DNA from: Capitulum mitella
Lineage: Eukaryota; Arthropoda; Thecostraca; Pollicipedomorpha; Pollicipedidae
Direction of reading: 5' to 3'
Assembly (NCBI GenBank): GCA_030062745.1
Contig: CP099845.1
Location: 17,214,903-17,278,902, forward strand
Length of the DNA: 64,000 nt
The position numbers and the translations under genes were made by a program. Below are positions 38,301-50,892 of this stretch, piece by piece; position 1 is the stretch's first letter, and each line of letters starts with the position of its first letter. Under the pieces are notes generated by a model that was given only the letters and a program-made list of their open reading frames with translations, was not told where the DNA came from and did not search any database.

Positions 38301-40130
38301 TTATGGACCGATTTTGATGAAATTAGCATGAATCAAGAGATTATGGATGAGATTCAAGGGCGTTCACAAAACCTCAAAAATAGGAGGATTGATTTTCCAA
38401 CAACTGAATGAACAAAAAAGGCAAAAACACTTTTTTGGCTTCTGCCAGTCATGTTATGCTAAAGAAGTACAAACCGTATTACATTGTTTGTATAATGTTA
38501 GCATAGGCCGTGCCAGAGACAAGGGGAGACTGTCATGGTCACATGTTCTTCAGATCAGCTCTTGACCTTTGACACTAAATGACCTCCAGTGACCTTGGAG
38601 TCACTTGGAATAATCTCGTGTGCATTTAATGCTATCTATAAACGTTTTCAGTTATTTAAATTCACTCCATTTCAACAATTCCATTTCACGACTATTGTGG
38701 TATAGGGTACGCACACTGACATTTTAGGTCATAGCTCTGTGACCCATCTTGATATCAAGCTGAAACTTGATACATAAGTAGAGGACACTATTCTACGTCA
38801 TACGTATTCTGGGTTTGGCGTTTCAAAAAATAGCGCCTATATTATCACTATAAAACCAAATTTTGACTTTTGACCTTGACCTAAGCTTGCAAGGTGACCT
38901 CAAATGAATAGAATTGTATTTTCACGCTGCCCAGCTATTTAGCTATACATCCATGTAATGTTTATAGTCCTATCTTAACAACGCAATTTTTGGCAGTCAT
39001 TTTCCTTTTACCCTCAACAGGGTCAAAAATGGCCTGAGGTTCCTCCCAAAAACGTTGCCTGGCTCTGCCCCTGAGCAAAATGGAATTTTTAAATTTTGTC
39101 ACAGTACGTAGAAAGAACAGCTAGGAAAAGTGACCAAGTTTTGTGAAGCTGCGTCAAAAAGCCTGCAATTGGCAAGCAAAAAAAAAACGAGGAGGTTGGA
39201 TTCAGCCCCCTACCGGGAATAGTTTTAAAGCGGATTTTGAGGGGGTGACATATTCATTGCACCAAATGAATAGGAAACCAGTCGCTCGATTTTGCTGCGA
39301 AATGGCTCAAACAAATCCCCAGGACCTAAAGTTTGGGCCAGTAAGCGAGAAATCGATCATTGAGCACTATATCAGATTTTGATAAAAGTTAGTCATAGAT
39401 GCCCAACACGCCTGACAAAATGTTTTTTTTCTCGGATGAAGAGCTTGGGAGCCATAGCCTCAGATACGTTGGAGCTATTTATCGGTAAGGGTGTCTTTGA
39501 CATTCGACAAGGCTGACAAGACGTGTCCTAGTCGTCTGTCCATCTCTTTACGGTGCATTGACATGACAACGAGACCGTCTACCACCATGGGCACTTGGAG
39601 GTCGGGAGTCGAAAGGAGTCGAGAGAAAAACGGATTATGGTACAAAAGCGATAGAACGATTATTGTGGGGGGGGGGGAGTTCCTTGCTACTGCCCCAGAG
39701 GCGACGCCTCATTCTGCCCCGTCATCAGATCAAAAGCTTGTGGTGTTTTTAAAAATTGGCGGTCGTAAAATGCTGATCTCTTTGATTTCGGTGGAAACTA
39801 CCACAGTGCTTTAAAGACATGTTATCCGCGTCAGACAGACCGACATGTTATCGATGTCCCGTGCAAATAACTTAGTAACACGTGCACATTGCTGAGCCGC
39901 AGACAAAACTGGGTGTGCTGTAGGCTCCTTACAAAGTTGGTTATTCGAAAACGGTAACAGAAACACGAAACACAAATCAAATGAACCCAAGGCCATCGAA
40001 AATTACAATGAGGTCATGAAACAACGGCATCTTAAGTTCTGTGGTCTGCGTAATCATTCTGAAACTAAATGCATGGAATATAAAACTGATGGTAAAAAAG
40101 TGTTGATTCTTTTCATTCCGTTGAAAGTTT
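35400..40130. other. repeat-rich stretch without a recognised gene
   Basis: AT-rich, no convincing exon. It contains a G-run/C-run stem-loop (38045-38068), AAAAGTTTACG-rich low-complexity DNA (38140-38220) and TGACCTTTGAC/TGACCTTGACC-type sequence at 38560-38910 that recalls the foldback family but is not clearly homologous. Confidence 0.5.
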
Positions 40131-40134
40131 GGTT

Positions 40135-42645
40135 TTAACCCTATGTCGTGCTGGGGGAGGGGGGCGGATTCTGTCCCTTCTCCGGTTTTTCGCTCGCCAT
40201 TCCCGGGATTTTGGGAGCTGCTTTACAAAACTTGTTGACCTTTCCTAGATAAGTTTTTCACATGTTGTGCCAAAATTTCAAAAAATTTCCTTCTTCAAAA
40301 GGCAGTTGCAGGTCACATTTTTGGGAGGCGTATTTGAGGAATGTCACGCTTTCTGGAGATTACGCACTTCGATGCGGTCATGTACTATTTGGATACCCTT
40401 TACAATGTTACGGGTAGTTCAAATGGTCGAATGATGCACACTATGACACATTTTTTTACGAAAAGTGCTGGGCAGTGGCGGACCTAGGGACATGCAAATG
40501 GAATTGTTTATATTTTTTTATTTCGAAAAAATTATGTCTCATTGTATAAATAAAACAAAGGCAACGTTTGACATATACGCCTTTAATCTAATGTACAGAT
40601 ATAGCTCACCTATATATACTGTCAAGGGCGTCTCCAGACATTGGTTTTCGGGTGCAAATTTCTCCCAATGACATGGCCAGTGGCCTAAGAGACACCTGGA
40701 TCAGTGCGATCGGTCTTGTGAGGTTGACATATATAACGATCAAATGTCATATATTCCGGCGAAAATAAAATCTGGAGGCGGCTCCAGGATAATATAAGAG
40801 GAGGAATTTTACTTTCCTCTCATTCCTGAGACATTGTGACTCAAATTGCAGAACAAAACACAGCTTTCACCATGTAGTTATTGGTCCCGCCTTTCTGGTA
40901 CCTGGATCCAACTATGAGCCACTTGTAATGTATACATAATATGACATGTGACACGTATGGTAATGTTTTCTTGGCACGCAAAATCCCTTGAGATTCAGAA
41001 TGTGTGACAAAAGACTTCATCTTTTCCAAAATTATCCCTGTTTATGTACTCTGGTTACGCCTATGATATGATATCAAAATGTAATGCGATTGTGATCTCA
41101 AAATGCAAACTTTAGGCGCAATACAAAATAATGTTTACAATATGTTTCATTATGATAGCCAGTTACCAACAGTTGACCCTATACGGAGTTATTCCATTTT
41201 TCTGGTAAAAGGATCGGCCTAGGACATTTGTTACATGTTTATGACATGGCGCGTGACACATAGGGAAATGTTTTTCGAACGCAGATAAGCTCGCCAAACT
41301 CTACGTTCTAGAATGAAAAACATTTCTCAAAAATATGTACCCCTTTTCATGTGCCCTGGATACGCCTACGAATTTTGAAAACTGACCTCTACATAACATC
41401 ATCGTCATCATCATCATCATCATCATGTATTTCGTTCAGTCTCGATATAAAGGCTTTTCAGGCCGACTGTCGTGCATTGAATCATAGCATAGATACAGCA
41501 TCGCAGTGAAAGCAAACAGCCAAAACGTAAGCACATGGTTAAAAATAGGCTACCGCTCATCTAAACATCCCAGCCACGCCCGCGCCGCCGCCAACCTCCA
41601 GCGCTCACCGACTCCCTAATATCAGCTGGGGCCCGATTCCACACGGTAGCCGTCCGGTAGGTGAAATACCTCCTGGCCAGCTCCATTCGTGCGCGTGGCG
41701 GCTGCAGAAGGTCGGCGTGAACCCCGCGGGTGCCCCGGGCCACCACGTCACTCCGGTGCACCACCCGGTCCTGTAGAGCGTCGGGGCGCGCGGGTGGTTG
41801 TGCAGTGCACGACACATCATGGCAGTGTCACGTTCGGAAACTAGATCATCAATGGTCGGTCAGCTAAGTTGTTGTAAAAGCGGTGACACATGATCGCGTC
41901 TTTTAGAACGGAACGAACAGCGTGAATATTGCGAACACAGTGGTTCAAAATCTTTTGCAGTCGGTGGCGTTGCGTTGCTCCACATCCACCACACGGAGAT
42001 AGAAAAGCTACGAGGAAATACTAACCTTTCGAAAAGAAACTTTTTGACTCCCGCTGGTAGAAGATGAGACAGCTCAGACAGGTCACTGATTGCTGCATAA
42101 GAGCGACGCACTACCAAAGACACATGCGAGGCCCACGTCAGATTACAGTCAACAGTCATGCCTAAAACCTGAGCATTTGATGATACACTAATAACGGCGC
42201 CACCGAAATTCTCAGAAAAATCCGCATTTGAGAGCCACTGCCTAGCCTGGGCCAGCATGACAGGGGTTTTATCTGGTTTGATGCGTAGACTGTGCTCCGT
42301 ATACCTCACGCTCGCCATCTTATGGTAGACCTATGTGATGCGTATGTGATACACCTATCACTTGTCGGTGAAATAGCATGAAGTAGAGCATAATGGGGCA
42401 TAAAATGTGGCCAGAAAGTTCGTGTAAGTAAACCCCTATTTTTGCCATCATTTTGACTCGCTTTTTTGACATCATCTCCCTTTTCAAAACTTTTAACATT
42501 TATTTTTTAGAAACGTAGGCCTTGCTACAGTTTTCCGCTAACATATCGAGCTAAGAGTTTTCGAGATTGCAGGGGGAGCAGAATCTGCCCCCCCCCCTCC
42601 AGCACGGAATCGTAGGTAGCGGTCAGGAACAAAGAACAGGGTTAA
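40135..42645. repeat. inverted G-rich termini around a LINE fragment
   Basis: AACCCTATGTCGTGCTGGGG (40138) followed by GGGCGGATTCTGTCCC recurs as a reverse complement near 42572-42640 (CCCCCTCCAGCACGG, GTTAATAC). The two ends could be the termini of one 2.5-kb element enclosing the LINE fragment, or two independent copies of a short element. Confidence 0.35.
41398..42318 (-). mobile_element. LINE fragment: C-terminal reverse-transcriptase region, dead
   Basis: On the minus strand the frame from 42318 (SLRIKPDKTPVMLAQARQWL, then VLGMTVDCNLTWASHV and LSHLLPAGVKKFLFERLVFP) is the post-catalytic part of a non-LTR reverse transcriptase. It meets a stop at about 41860, continues in the same frame, then shifts frame near 41800 to end in the C-terminal signature ARRYFTYRTATVWNRAPADI. 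A short hairpin (GGCCTGAAAAGCC) and an (ATG)n tail (41398-41427) mark the 3' end. 5' truncated. Confidence 0.8.
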
Positions 42646-42722
42646 TACGCTCACTGGTATATGTTGGTGTATGCAAAAACTGTTGATCCCCGATGTCTTT
42701 GTGCATTACTTTAGCAGTAATG

Positions 42723-42727
<5 letters not shown>

Positions 42728-42789
<62 letters not shown>
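42728..42789. repeat. (AT)n microsatellite
   Basis: Uninterrupted TA/AT run. Confidence 0.97.
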
Positions 42790-42899
42790 TGCTGTACTCC
42801 TGTACTCCTGGAGCATAGTTTGAAATTGTAGAATTTGAAACCTTAAAATCGCTCGGTGACGCCTCCCATTTTATCCTAACTAAGTTGGAAGGTCGGTCG

Positions 42900-43025
42900 C
42901 CCGGAAGCTTATTTACAAAAGGCATACCAATACAGCACCAGATTTCTGGGGTTGCCTGATGCAGTGAGTGACGTTTCTTAGATGACGTAATACTTGGAAA
43001 CGCTTTTTCACTGGTGGTTGCCGTC
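42900..43025 (-). repeat. uninterrupted relative of the MITE 4 insertion site
   Basis: The minus strand (GACGGCAACCACCAG, TTACGTCATCTA, AAACGTCAC, TGGTGCTGTATTGGTATGCC, TTTTGTAAATA) aligns with the plus strand on both sides of the MITE at 57146-57418, without the MITE. A dispersed repeat, not recognised as protein-coding. Confidence 0.7.
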
Positions 43026-43280
43026 AAGGCCATGGCAGTGTTTCATTTAGTCAGAAAAAGACACCGCAAGCAGAACGTGGGAACTTTCTGTGTGGAGATA
43101 GGGGGGGGGGGTAAACGTGTTTTTCACCTCCGCATAGGGTATACATTTATTGATTTTCACCTGCATGCACCGTATAGAGTTAATCTTAAGTGCTACCCAA
43201 AGTTGAGGGGGCGACTGCCCCCTGCCCCCCCCCCCCCCCTGTTCCTACGTCCCTGGCCGCAAGACCCATTTAGTGAACAT

Positions 43281-43538
43281 CAGGCATGTAGCCAGGATTT
43301 TCCTTTCTAGGGAGGGGTGAAAACGTCAATTTTTGTCATATGTCAATGACATATGGCAAAATTTGTAGGAAAAGCAGTAATTTACGCAGCTGACGTTATA
43401 TTTAACGCACAGGAAAAGCATACCATGTTTCCCTCGCATATATATGATCACTTTTCCGTATTCCTGCAAAATCGCTAAATATCTGGCGTAGACCGTTTGG
43501 CCCGGGAGGGGGCACGGACCCCCTTGGCTTCGTCCCTG
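43281..43538 (+). mobile_element. hAT-type MITE, copy 3
   Basis: A 258-bp copy starting CAGGCATGTAGCCAGG and ending GGCTTCGTCCCTG. The flanking octamers (GTGAACAT, ATGAAAGT) agree at only five positions, so the target duplication has decayed. The inner TTTTGTCATATGTCAATGAC palindrome is retained. Confidence 0.85.
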
Positions 43539-44279
43539 ATGAAAGTACCGTGAGAGTATCATTGCCGCCATATTCTTTTCAAATGAAAGAACTGGAATGA
43601 ATTTGGCGTAAGATAAGTTACGCCGTTTTATCAGCTCGGTAAGACGGCTCCAAAGCGAATCGCAAAGTGGCCCAAATTGGAACCGATTAAAAACCTCTGC
43701 ATCAAGCAGAGCACGCGGAGGTGCAGTTCGTTGTTACGGCGCTTGATCTGTACACTTCTAAGCAACACTCCAGTGGAGTGGACTAAAATCTTTGGTGCCG
43801 TAGCAGTTTTTCTGTCATTTCATTGTAAACGAACAATCATCCCCATTGAAGTGCATTGTCAAGCAATACTGGCTTTTATTCTTTGTCTATAGACTTTGTA
43901 AAACAGCAAGTTCTGCTGAAAGCATCTCATATTTGCTCTAATTTTGGCCATTGCTCCTTGCACGAAATGCATTTAGACAAAGACGCTTATTTATATCGTA
44001 ATCTATGGAATACTCTTTTCCTGCCATTCATTTCAGCGCGCAGGAACAATAATTCTTGAACCGAGTGGTAACTTACGTCAAAAACATTTGTTCCTGCATG
44101 CAGAATAAGAACAGCAGGAAAATATACCAAAAGTCTTTTTTTACTATGTTCAAGAGTAATTTGAGAGACGAGTTCGAAACGCTATTTCTGGACTCTAGTA
44201 CAATATGGGAAATACTCTTGAATGACGTCTTACTCGCCACTTACTACCTCAGACACGCTCAAAGTACTCCAAAATTATG

Positions 44280-44540
44280 TGTGATTTACATGGACATACG
44301 ATAGCCCAGTGGCACTTATTCTCTACGCACCCAATACCCTGCGATTACTCTTAAAAGAACTGTTTGTAAAGAATGATTACTCTGCATGTACTCTTAATGG
44401 GTATGTCATCCCTGTGCCACTTTTCATGTAACCATATATTGGTCCTTGAATACTCTTCAGATACTCTCCTCTTGCTCCCGTACTCCTTGGATATTCTTCA
44501 AATACCTACCTTTTGCTGTTAAATCCCTTCATTGAATAAT
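44280..44540 (+). repeat. TACTCTTCAA-type dispersed repeat
   Basis: Repeated TACTCTTnnA / GATACTCTTCAGATACTC motifs. A reverse-oriented relative (GTACTTGAAGAGTAC) is at 56240-56400. Confidence 0.5.
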
Positions 44541-44739
44541 GGATGCATGCCTACAGGAAAAACACGTGTTTCACCACAGCTTTTTATTAGAGCAGGCGCG
44601 GACACACGTCCTCAAGCGCGAGGAATACATTGCTATTGTTACTACACTCTTTTAAAATTATCACGCGTTCGCCTACGTTTGCGACTGGCTTCGTCAAAAG
44701 ATGTAGAAAAACGTACCGCTGGGGAGGGGGGAAGGAAGT

Positions 44740-45210
44740 TCCTATACCCTCCAGTTGGCCGGCGACCGTTCTGCCCCCAGTTTCTTCGAGTCTGAAGACG
44801 CTGGGTCTGGAGGGTCCGGTAGTTCACTGCGCGGGGTGCAATGTCTCTTCATCTGTGAAGAGGTGGAAGCTGCTGCAGGCGTCAGTTGGCCGGCGACCGT
44901 CCTCTGTTCCGCCGCGGCACCCAGCTTCTTCGTTATGGAAAATCCGCTGGGTTTTCAATAGCAAAGGAAATTGAACCATTTCACGAATGTCTTACAAGAA
45001 TGTAAAACGGCGACAACAGATATGGAAGACCCAGCGTCCTCCATATGAAGGAAGCCGGGAGCCGCGGGAAAAAGGAAGGGCGGTGGGCGGCCAGCTGGTG
45101 GTTGCAGCAGATCCCACAGTCCACGGATGAGGGAACTCTCCAGAACACTCCAGAACCAGTGTCTTTGAGCTCAAAGGAGCTGGGGCCAGCTACCAGGCCG
45201 CCGGCCAATT
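44740..45210. repeat. clustered direct and inverted copies of a 70-bp GC-rich unit
   Basis: TTGGCCGGCGACCGT followed by CAGTTTCTTCG..CGCTGGGT occurs at 44755 and 44887 (133 bases apart). Inverted copies lie at 45025-45100 (GACCCAGCGTCC..GGTGGGCGGCC) and 45150-45205. The open frames across it are not protein-like. Confidence 0.55.
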
Positions 45211-45518
45211 GGAGGACTTGACGTGACCCCCCCCCCCTTCCCGCACCCTTTCTGCTAGCCAGTCCGTTTTTCTACAGTTATGTACGAAGGCAGTCGCAAA
45301 GTCACGTGATAGAAAAAAGACTTGTTTATCACTGAACATAAGAAATGCAATATTTTGGTACCACGGTACACCGGCAGCCTACTGCAGTGTACCGGCAGTC
45401 GATATTGAAATAGATATTGCGGTACTGAAGCGGTATCTGAGCTGGAAATGGCGATACTTAAAACATTCACGTCGCTTGCACATAAAGTACTGGCATTGAC
45501 AGCTCGGCCACCGCTACA

Positions 45519-45650
45519 TAAAATTTTTTTTTTTTCCCGGGTTGCGTTTTTCCGGGGTTAAAAAATTTTTTTTTTTTTTTTAAAAATTTTTTTAATTGTA
45601 ACCCCTTTAACAAAGGGGAGTTTTACTTAAAAAAACACGAACTTTCGCAG
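45519..45650. repeat. poly(T)/poly(A) tract with a CCCCTTT..AAAGGGG stem-loop
   Basis: Long T and A runs (45521-45596), then CCCCTTTAACAAAGGGG (45602-45618), immediately before foldback copy 2. Confidence 0.7.
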
Positions 45651-45651
45651 T

Positions 45652-46883
45652 GAGATCATTCAACGTCAAATCGCACAAGATACGACCCGATCCCCTTCAA
45701 TTTTGGTGGACTTTGGTACGCTCATAGTACACATCAAAAAATGGTCAGCCATAAGTTCTTAGCCCTGAGTGACCTCTGAAACCAAAGTTAGAGGAAATGA
45801 AGATCACCGATTTTTACAGACATTGCATGATTCAAATGCTCATAACTCGGTGACAGAGCGCCACGGAAAGGTGCATTAGCGCCACTCGAAAGATGAATGC
45901 TCCAGCTTTCATAAATGAGCTCATTTTGTCGGTGACCTCGGGACGACGCCTGACCTGACTAGGTCACATGAAACGTCTTAGGTTTTATTCATGTTTGGAT
46001 TTTAACCAGTTAACCACACTTTTCATGACACCCCACCATTAATCGACCCCCGCCATCCAGATCTGACATACCCATTCTTCATATCTGCACGGAAACGAGT
46101 CTATCAGATGTTCTTAGGCCCTTAAGTCAACTGAAGTTATCCTAGTCGTGCATCGGGGTCTTTGGTGGTCAGTCAAGGTCATTTGGCTTCCGTACACATG
46201 TGAAGAACGGGTATCTGGATGGCATGGGTCGATTGGTGGTGGGGCCTCATGACCTTTGACCTTTTTGCCAAGAAATTTGAATCCAAAGTGATATGTAGCA
46301 CGCGCACAAGACACTGTGCGCAACAATGTGTAGAACAGTCGGACAAACGAAGAACACGGAATCAATAAATAATCGCCCAATAGCCTCAGGGCATATTTGT
46401 CAACTGCCATTTGGCCACATTAAAATGGAAATATCTGAAAAAAGTTTTGGACTGCCCAGAACTGTTTTTTCCACGATTGTTGCAGATACTTCGGGGATAT
46501 ACTGCGCATTTTGCATTTTTGCGAAGATGACGGTGGGCAAACATGGTTAAAATCAAAAAAGCTCCATGTGATATAGTCAGATCAAAGGCAATGCCCATGT
46601 CTTTGACCGAATGAACTCATATTTGAAGCGTAGAACATTTCCTCTTTCGAGTGGCGCTAATCGAACCTTTCTGTGACAATATATCACCGAGTTTTGGGCA
46701 TTTAAATCATACAATGATTGTAAAAATCGGTGATCTTTCATGACCTGTAGCTTTGACATCAGAGGCCACCCAGGATTAGAACTTTAGGGCTGGCCATTCC
46801 TGATCGGTACTATAGGCGCACTAACTTTCATCAAAATCGAAAGGGGTCGGGTCGTGTCTTGTGCGGCTTGACTTGGAATGACC
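45652..46883. mobile_element. large foldback (palindromic) element, copy 2
   Basis: The outer left arm (45652-45900, starting GATCATTCAACGTC) is the reverse complement of the outer right arm (46640-46883). The inner left arm (46015-46083) pairs with 46199-46260 around a short centre. The right arm has an extra segment (about 46262-46535) with no left partner, so the left arm carries an internal deletion. The right arm is homologous to 34430-35033. Confidence 0.82.
46250..46262 (-). promoter_or_regulatory. DR1 nuclear-receptor-like site in foldback copy 2
   Basis: TGACCTTTGACCT on the plus strand, i.e. AGGTCAAAGGTCA on the minus strand. Confidence 0.4.
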
Positions 46884-47031
46884 AACACTGACAACAACCA
46901 GGTTCACTGGTTATGGGCCGGGACCCCCATGATAAAGGCCTCTTCGAAGAACTGGACGTTCCGGAGATGACAACTTACTTTGAGGTTAAATGCAAATATT
47001 AAGATCACGAGTAGTAAGATGCGCTCCATAC

Positions 47032-47180
47032 CGCGCCTGTGCGAACTACGTGGATGGTCTCCGCGTAGATGGTGTAGTTCTCTGACAGGCCACTGCGCTG
47101 GATGGTTGGCCGACGGTCGGGCTTCTCCGTGACCAACGAGGACGACTCTAAGAGGCGCTATAGCGTCTCCAGCGCCTGGT
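47032..47180 (-). pseudogene. coding-like exon with an in-frame stop, unknown gene
   Basis: Acceptor CATTTTACAG, donor GCG|GTATGG; 149 bases. The frame reads QALETL, a TAG, then RLLESSSLVTEKPDRRPTIQ and SENYTIYAETIHVVRTGA, with strongly coding codon use. A single C-to-T change (CAG to TAG) would explain the stop. It resembles the 51.5 kb exon (STLLRLLSEEANVVEE..EDRFIVMTEAAVV), suggesting exon duplication. A second frame is also open here, so I keep confidence low. Family not recognised. Confidence 0.35.
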
Positions 47181-47499
47181 CTGTAAAATGTGGTACGAAG
47201 GGGCTATTAAGGGGTGTATTTTACATCCTGGGCGGATGTTATGGTGCACAACAAACAGTTCAACACGAATGTGACTAGCTAACGGTTATCACTAAAAACG
47301 TCAAGTAAGCGATCTTGTAACATGATTAGATGACACCGAGGATCTTCGTGGAAACTCAGCACTTTCTCAGATGAAGTATTCACCTTTAGATTCTCGTCAT
47401 TGTGTAAATGCGACCCTCAGCACCATCATCAAGCGCGGGACGGTTTTAACTCACATTTTCACTCTATTTTCCCTATTGACTGACCGAATGGTGTGACCT

Positions 47500-50400
47500 A
47501 ATGATTCATACGGATGCAGCAAACAGTGTGCCGAACCGTTGCGAAAGTTGGCCAGATGACAGTTTTGTGATTACAGCATTAAACAACTCCAACAATCGAC
47601 ACTCGATCCTCAAGCAATTGCTAAAAAAAGTCGCCACCTCTTCGTAAATCGAACAAGTTCCCATTTCCAGCCTTACTCCGACATGACACGACCATCCCAG
47701 CTCTTCTTGGCATGTCCTCTGAGTCCAGAGCTACCTATGCAAACCATTTGGCTAAATTATTTTATTTTTTAACACTGTAAACCTTGTCATTGTAAAATGT
47801 AGGCTGTGTTCATATTATCTCACTGAAGTGCACTGCCATGCTACCTTAAATAAATTTGCATTTCGTAACATATCAAAGGATCAGGCAAGTAGAATCCCTA
47901 CTAAGAAATGATCCAAAAGCCTCTAAATGTAACTTTCAAATGAAATGTCACTATGTTATGTCATCACTGACAGTTCCGGCCACACGTGAAAACATTTTAC
48001 CTTTCAAATCATTATGACATATGTATCCAGGCACTAGCCGATGGTCAGCACCATATCTTGTGAACTTGCATTTTATGGCCATTTTAGCAATTTAACTGGT
48101 GTTCATTGTCTCAGTATCACCATTTGAGTTTCATTAAATAAAAATCGGGTTGCTTGGAAATGGCTTCATTTACGCACTTAAAATTAGGACATCAGATAAG
48201 TTATGGGAGTCTGTTTTGTTGGGAATAATGTTGTGAATAGCATGCATTGAGAAAACACGTCTAATTATAGCCGTGACTATTGATTCTTTGTAGTGAAAAG
48301 CCATGGATTACATCCTCCTGATTTCATAAAAGCCACTTTCTTTCACATTTCTTGTATCTTGGTAGACCAACGCCAAATCACACCGAATTTACTTCTTACA
48401 GCTGGATCAAACCGATGTGAAAGGACTAGTTGATGAGACGGGGTAAATTGTGGGCTGAAAACTTAGTTAAAGTTGCACCTGTCCTTGAGAACCATATTCA
48501 AAAAGCCACACAAAGTCTAGCATGTTAGATGATATCAAACACGAGATCGCTACCACAGCTAGCCTAAAAATGAAAAGTATCGCAAACACTAACAAAAGTA
48601 TGCCGTTATTTGTATTGTAATGATAAACTATGCTTGCTTTTACTTTGCTTAATACATTGGCTGCAGGCAATCAATTTATTATTAGTGTGATTGTTGGGAG
48701 CGCAAAATGTGAGGTCTTCGGCGTTGAAAGTGAAAGCACTGCCAGATGTCGGAATTAAACGTCACGTATTGGTTGCGAGTTTTAGCGACCTTTGACTAAT
48801 AAGTGTGGACTGAATCCGGTAAAGTAAACAACAAACTTTTTATTTGGCAACTATAAGGTCAATTTACCGGAATTAAAAAGGCATATTTGGGGCCAGATAG
48901 GCTTGAGATCGTCTCCTCAGTCATATTCAGAGCCTCCAAAATAGTACAGGAACGTTCTAAGTTCAAAAACATTATCTCGTGTTATTGACCTTGTTTGACG
49001 TTGAAAAGGTCATTGACTGATTTACAGTTTCAGACTTGGACATTACATATTTTAATTTGGGACCCAATAGCAATGACGCTGATCAGACGTGGTTTATTTA
49101 AGAACCCAACCGAAGGACATGAGTGGGCGAGTGGCTAGGGTTTCAGACTTTGAATCTAAAAGTCCCTGTTTGAATTCCTGTGGCAAAAAAATCTTCACTG
49201 GTCTTGCTTCTACCTGCGCATGGCAACACTGACTTCAGGAGCTATATGCATGAATAAATAATCTCATGGATAATGTAGAATAATCGACATTGCATTCTGA
49301 CCAGTGATCCTCACAGCACGCAGGCATAGACGGCTATGCTTCATAGGAAACATATTAAAAGCCATCTGCTCAGTTATGGATTTAAACTGAGGACGTACAG
49401 CAAAAGACTCCCTAAAAAGTACAGGACTAACCTTGGAATCCCCACAATGAAAAACAAAATTATTCCTTTTCAGCATAATCAGAGGACATATTTTTTGGTT
49501 ACAGGATATCAGAGGTGTTTAACCCGCCCCCCCCCCCCTGAGGTTTTTGTAGGATTGCGAGAGAACGAACAAACGCAGCGCCACGAAACTTCATGTACCT
49601 CTTGCTTAATCATTTTTACACCTTGCATCAAAGTTTTGACCTCAGGTTAACTAAGCTGTTTGACCTAGGTCAGGTTAAACGGACCTATGTCCAAAAAAGT
49701 TTAGTGCCCTGTAACTTTTTCAGAAAACAAGATATCACAATAAAACTTACAGGGATTAGAGATCTTGATAGATGCAACAAATCTGCTATCTAAGATTTTT
49801 CGGAATTTCCCGGGTCATTGACCTAAGATCAAGCCCATTTTTAAGACATGTTTTTCGGAAATTGGCGGAATTTTTCATAACATTTTTAGTGTGAAGTGGT
49901 GCAGACATCAACGGGCAAAGTATCAATGACTTTCAGCCATTGGTCTGAGGTCAGGTCACGAATAACTGTTGTGAGCCAAAATGTGCCACCGTCAAAATCA
50001 ACGATGAACTACTCACAATGGGTAGAAAATGGCACAACTGGCTTGCACAGATGCAAGTAATATCATGAGCCTGAAAAGTTTTTAAAACTGCATATTTTGG
50101 AAATAAACAGGCTTTCGCGAGTAAAGCTCCGCCAATTGTATAGATTGGTAACTAATGATTTTTTTCAAAATTTAAGCATGAGAAACCATCACAAGAACCA
50201 CAAAGATCAATAAAATTTACACGGATAGGCTTATGTCGCGAAAGTAAAGGAACGCTAAAATAAGTTCCCGTTAATTTCTTACTGCTTACGGCTGCGACGT
50301 CCGCCGACAACCAGCGTGAAAACTGCCGTGTCTTTAACTTAACGTTATGGCGTATATATTGGACAAATCTTAGAAATTGGACGTCTATCGTCATCTGCGG

Positions 50401-50880
50401 ACCTACACCTGTGAATTGGTGCCTTTACCTATGCGTTATTAGTCACAATTCTTGAGATGCAGGCCGTGTCTCGGTCTGATGCAGTCGACTATGAGAAAAC
50501 ATATTTAAGGTGTAAATGGCTTACGTGTCATCCAAAAAAATAAGATCAGTTTCGAGCTCTACTTGTCACGAGCTTCCCAACGGTTTGCTTATTTTTATCG
50601 TGCAACCAACCGTTCGTGAGTTAGAGGGAGGCGGTCGACGGCCCCCCAGTCGGGCATGGTCGCCGACGACCCACGGGAGAGCGCGGGTTAAGGAACTATA
50701 CTCTTAATATGCCTTTTTTAATTTTGCAATTGTTCTCCCGTGTTACTGGTGACTCCCAGTAATATCCTAGTTTAATTCCTCGTTGAATCTCACGTGCACC
50801 ACCCATTGGTATTCGTCTATATTCTTGAGACTCTCATTGATTGACTGATTCCCCAAAATGGTTCGCTTGTCTGGTGAATA
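47500..50880. other. AT-rich stretch, no recognised gene
   Basis: Mostly unique AT-rich DNA. It includes the tRNA-like sequence at 49121-49190, a TGACCTNAGGTCA-containing stretch at 49640-49870 and a G-run stem-loop terminus at 50610-50695. Confidence 0.5.
49121..49190 (+). repeat. tRNA-like sequence, probable SINE head
   Basis: GTGGGCGAGTGGCTAGGG resembles a tRNA A box with D arm, CAGACTTTGAATCT an anticodon arm, and GTTTGAATTCC a B box at the right distance. The stems are imperfect and an A-run follows, so a tRNA-derived SINE or tRNA pseudogene is likelier than a functional tRNA. Confidence 0.4.
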
Positions 50881-50892
50881 TACCCGTGAAAT

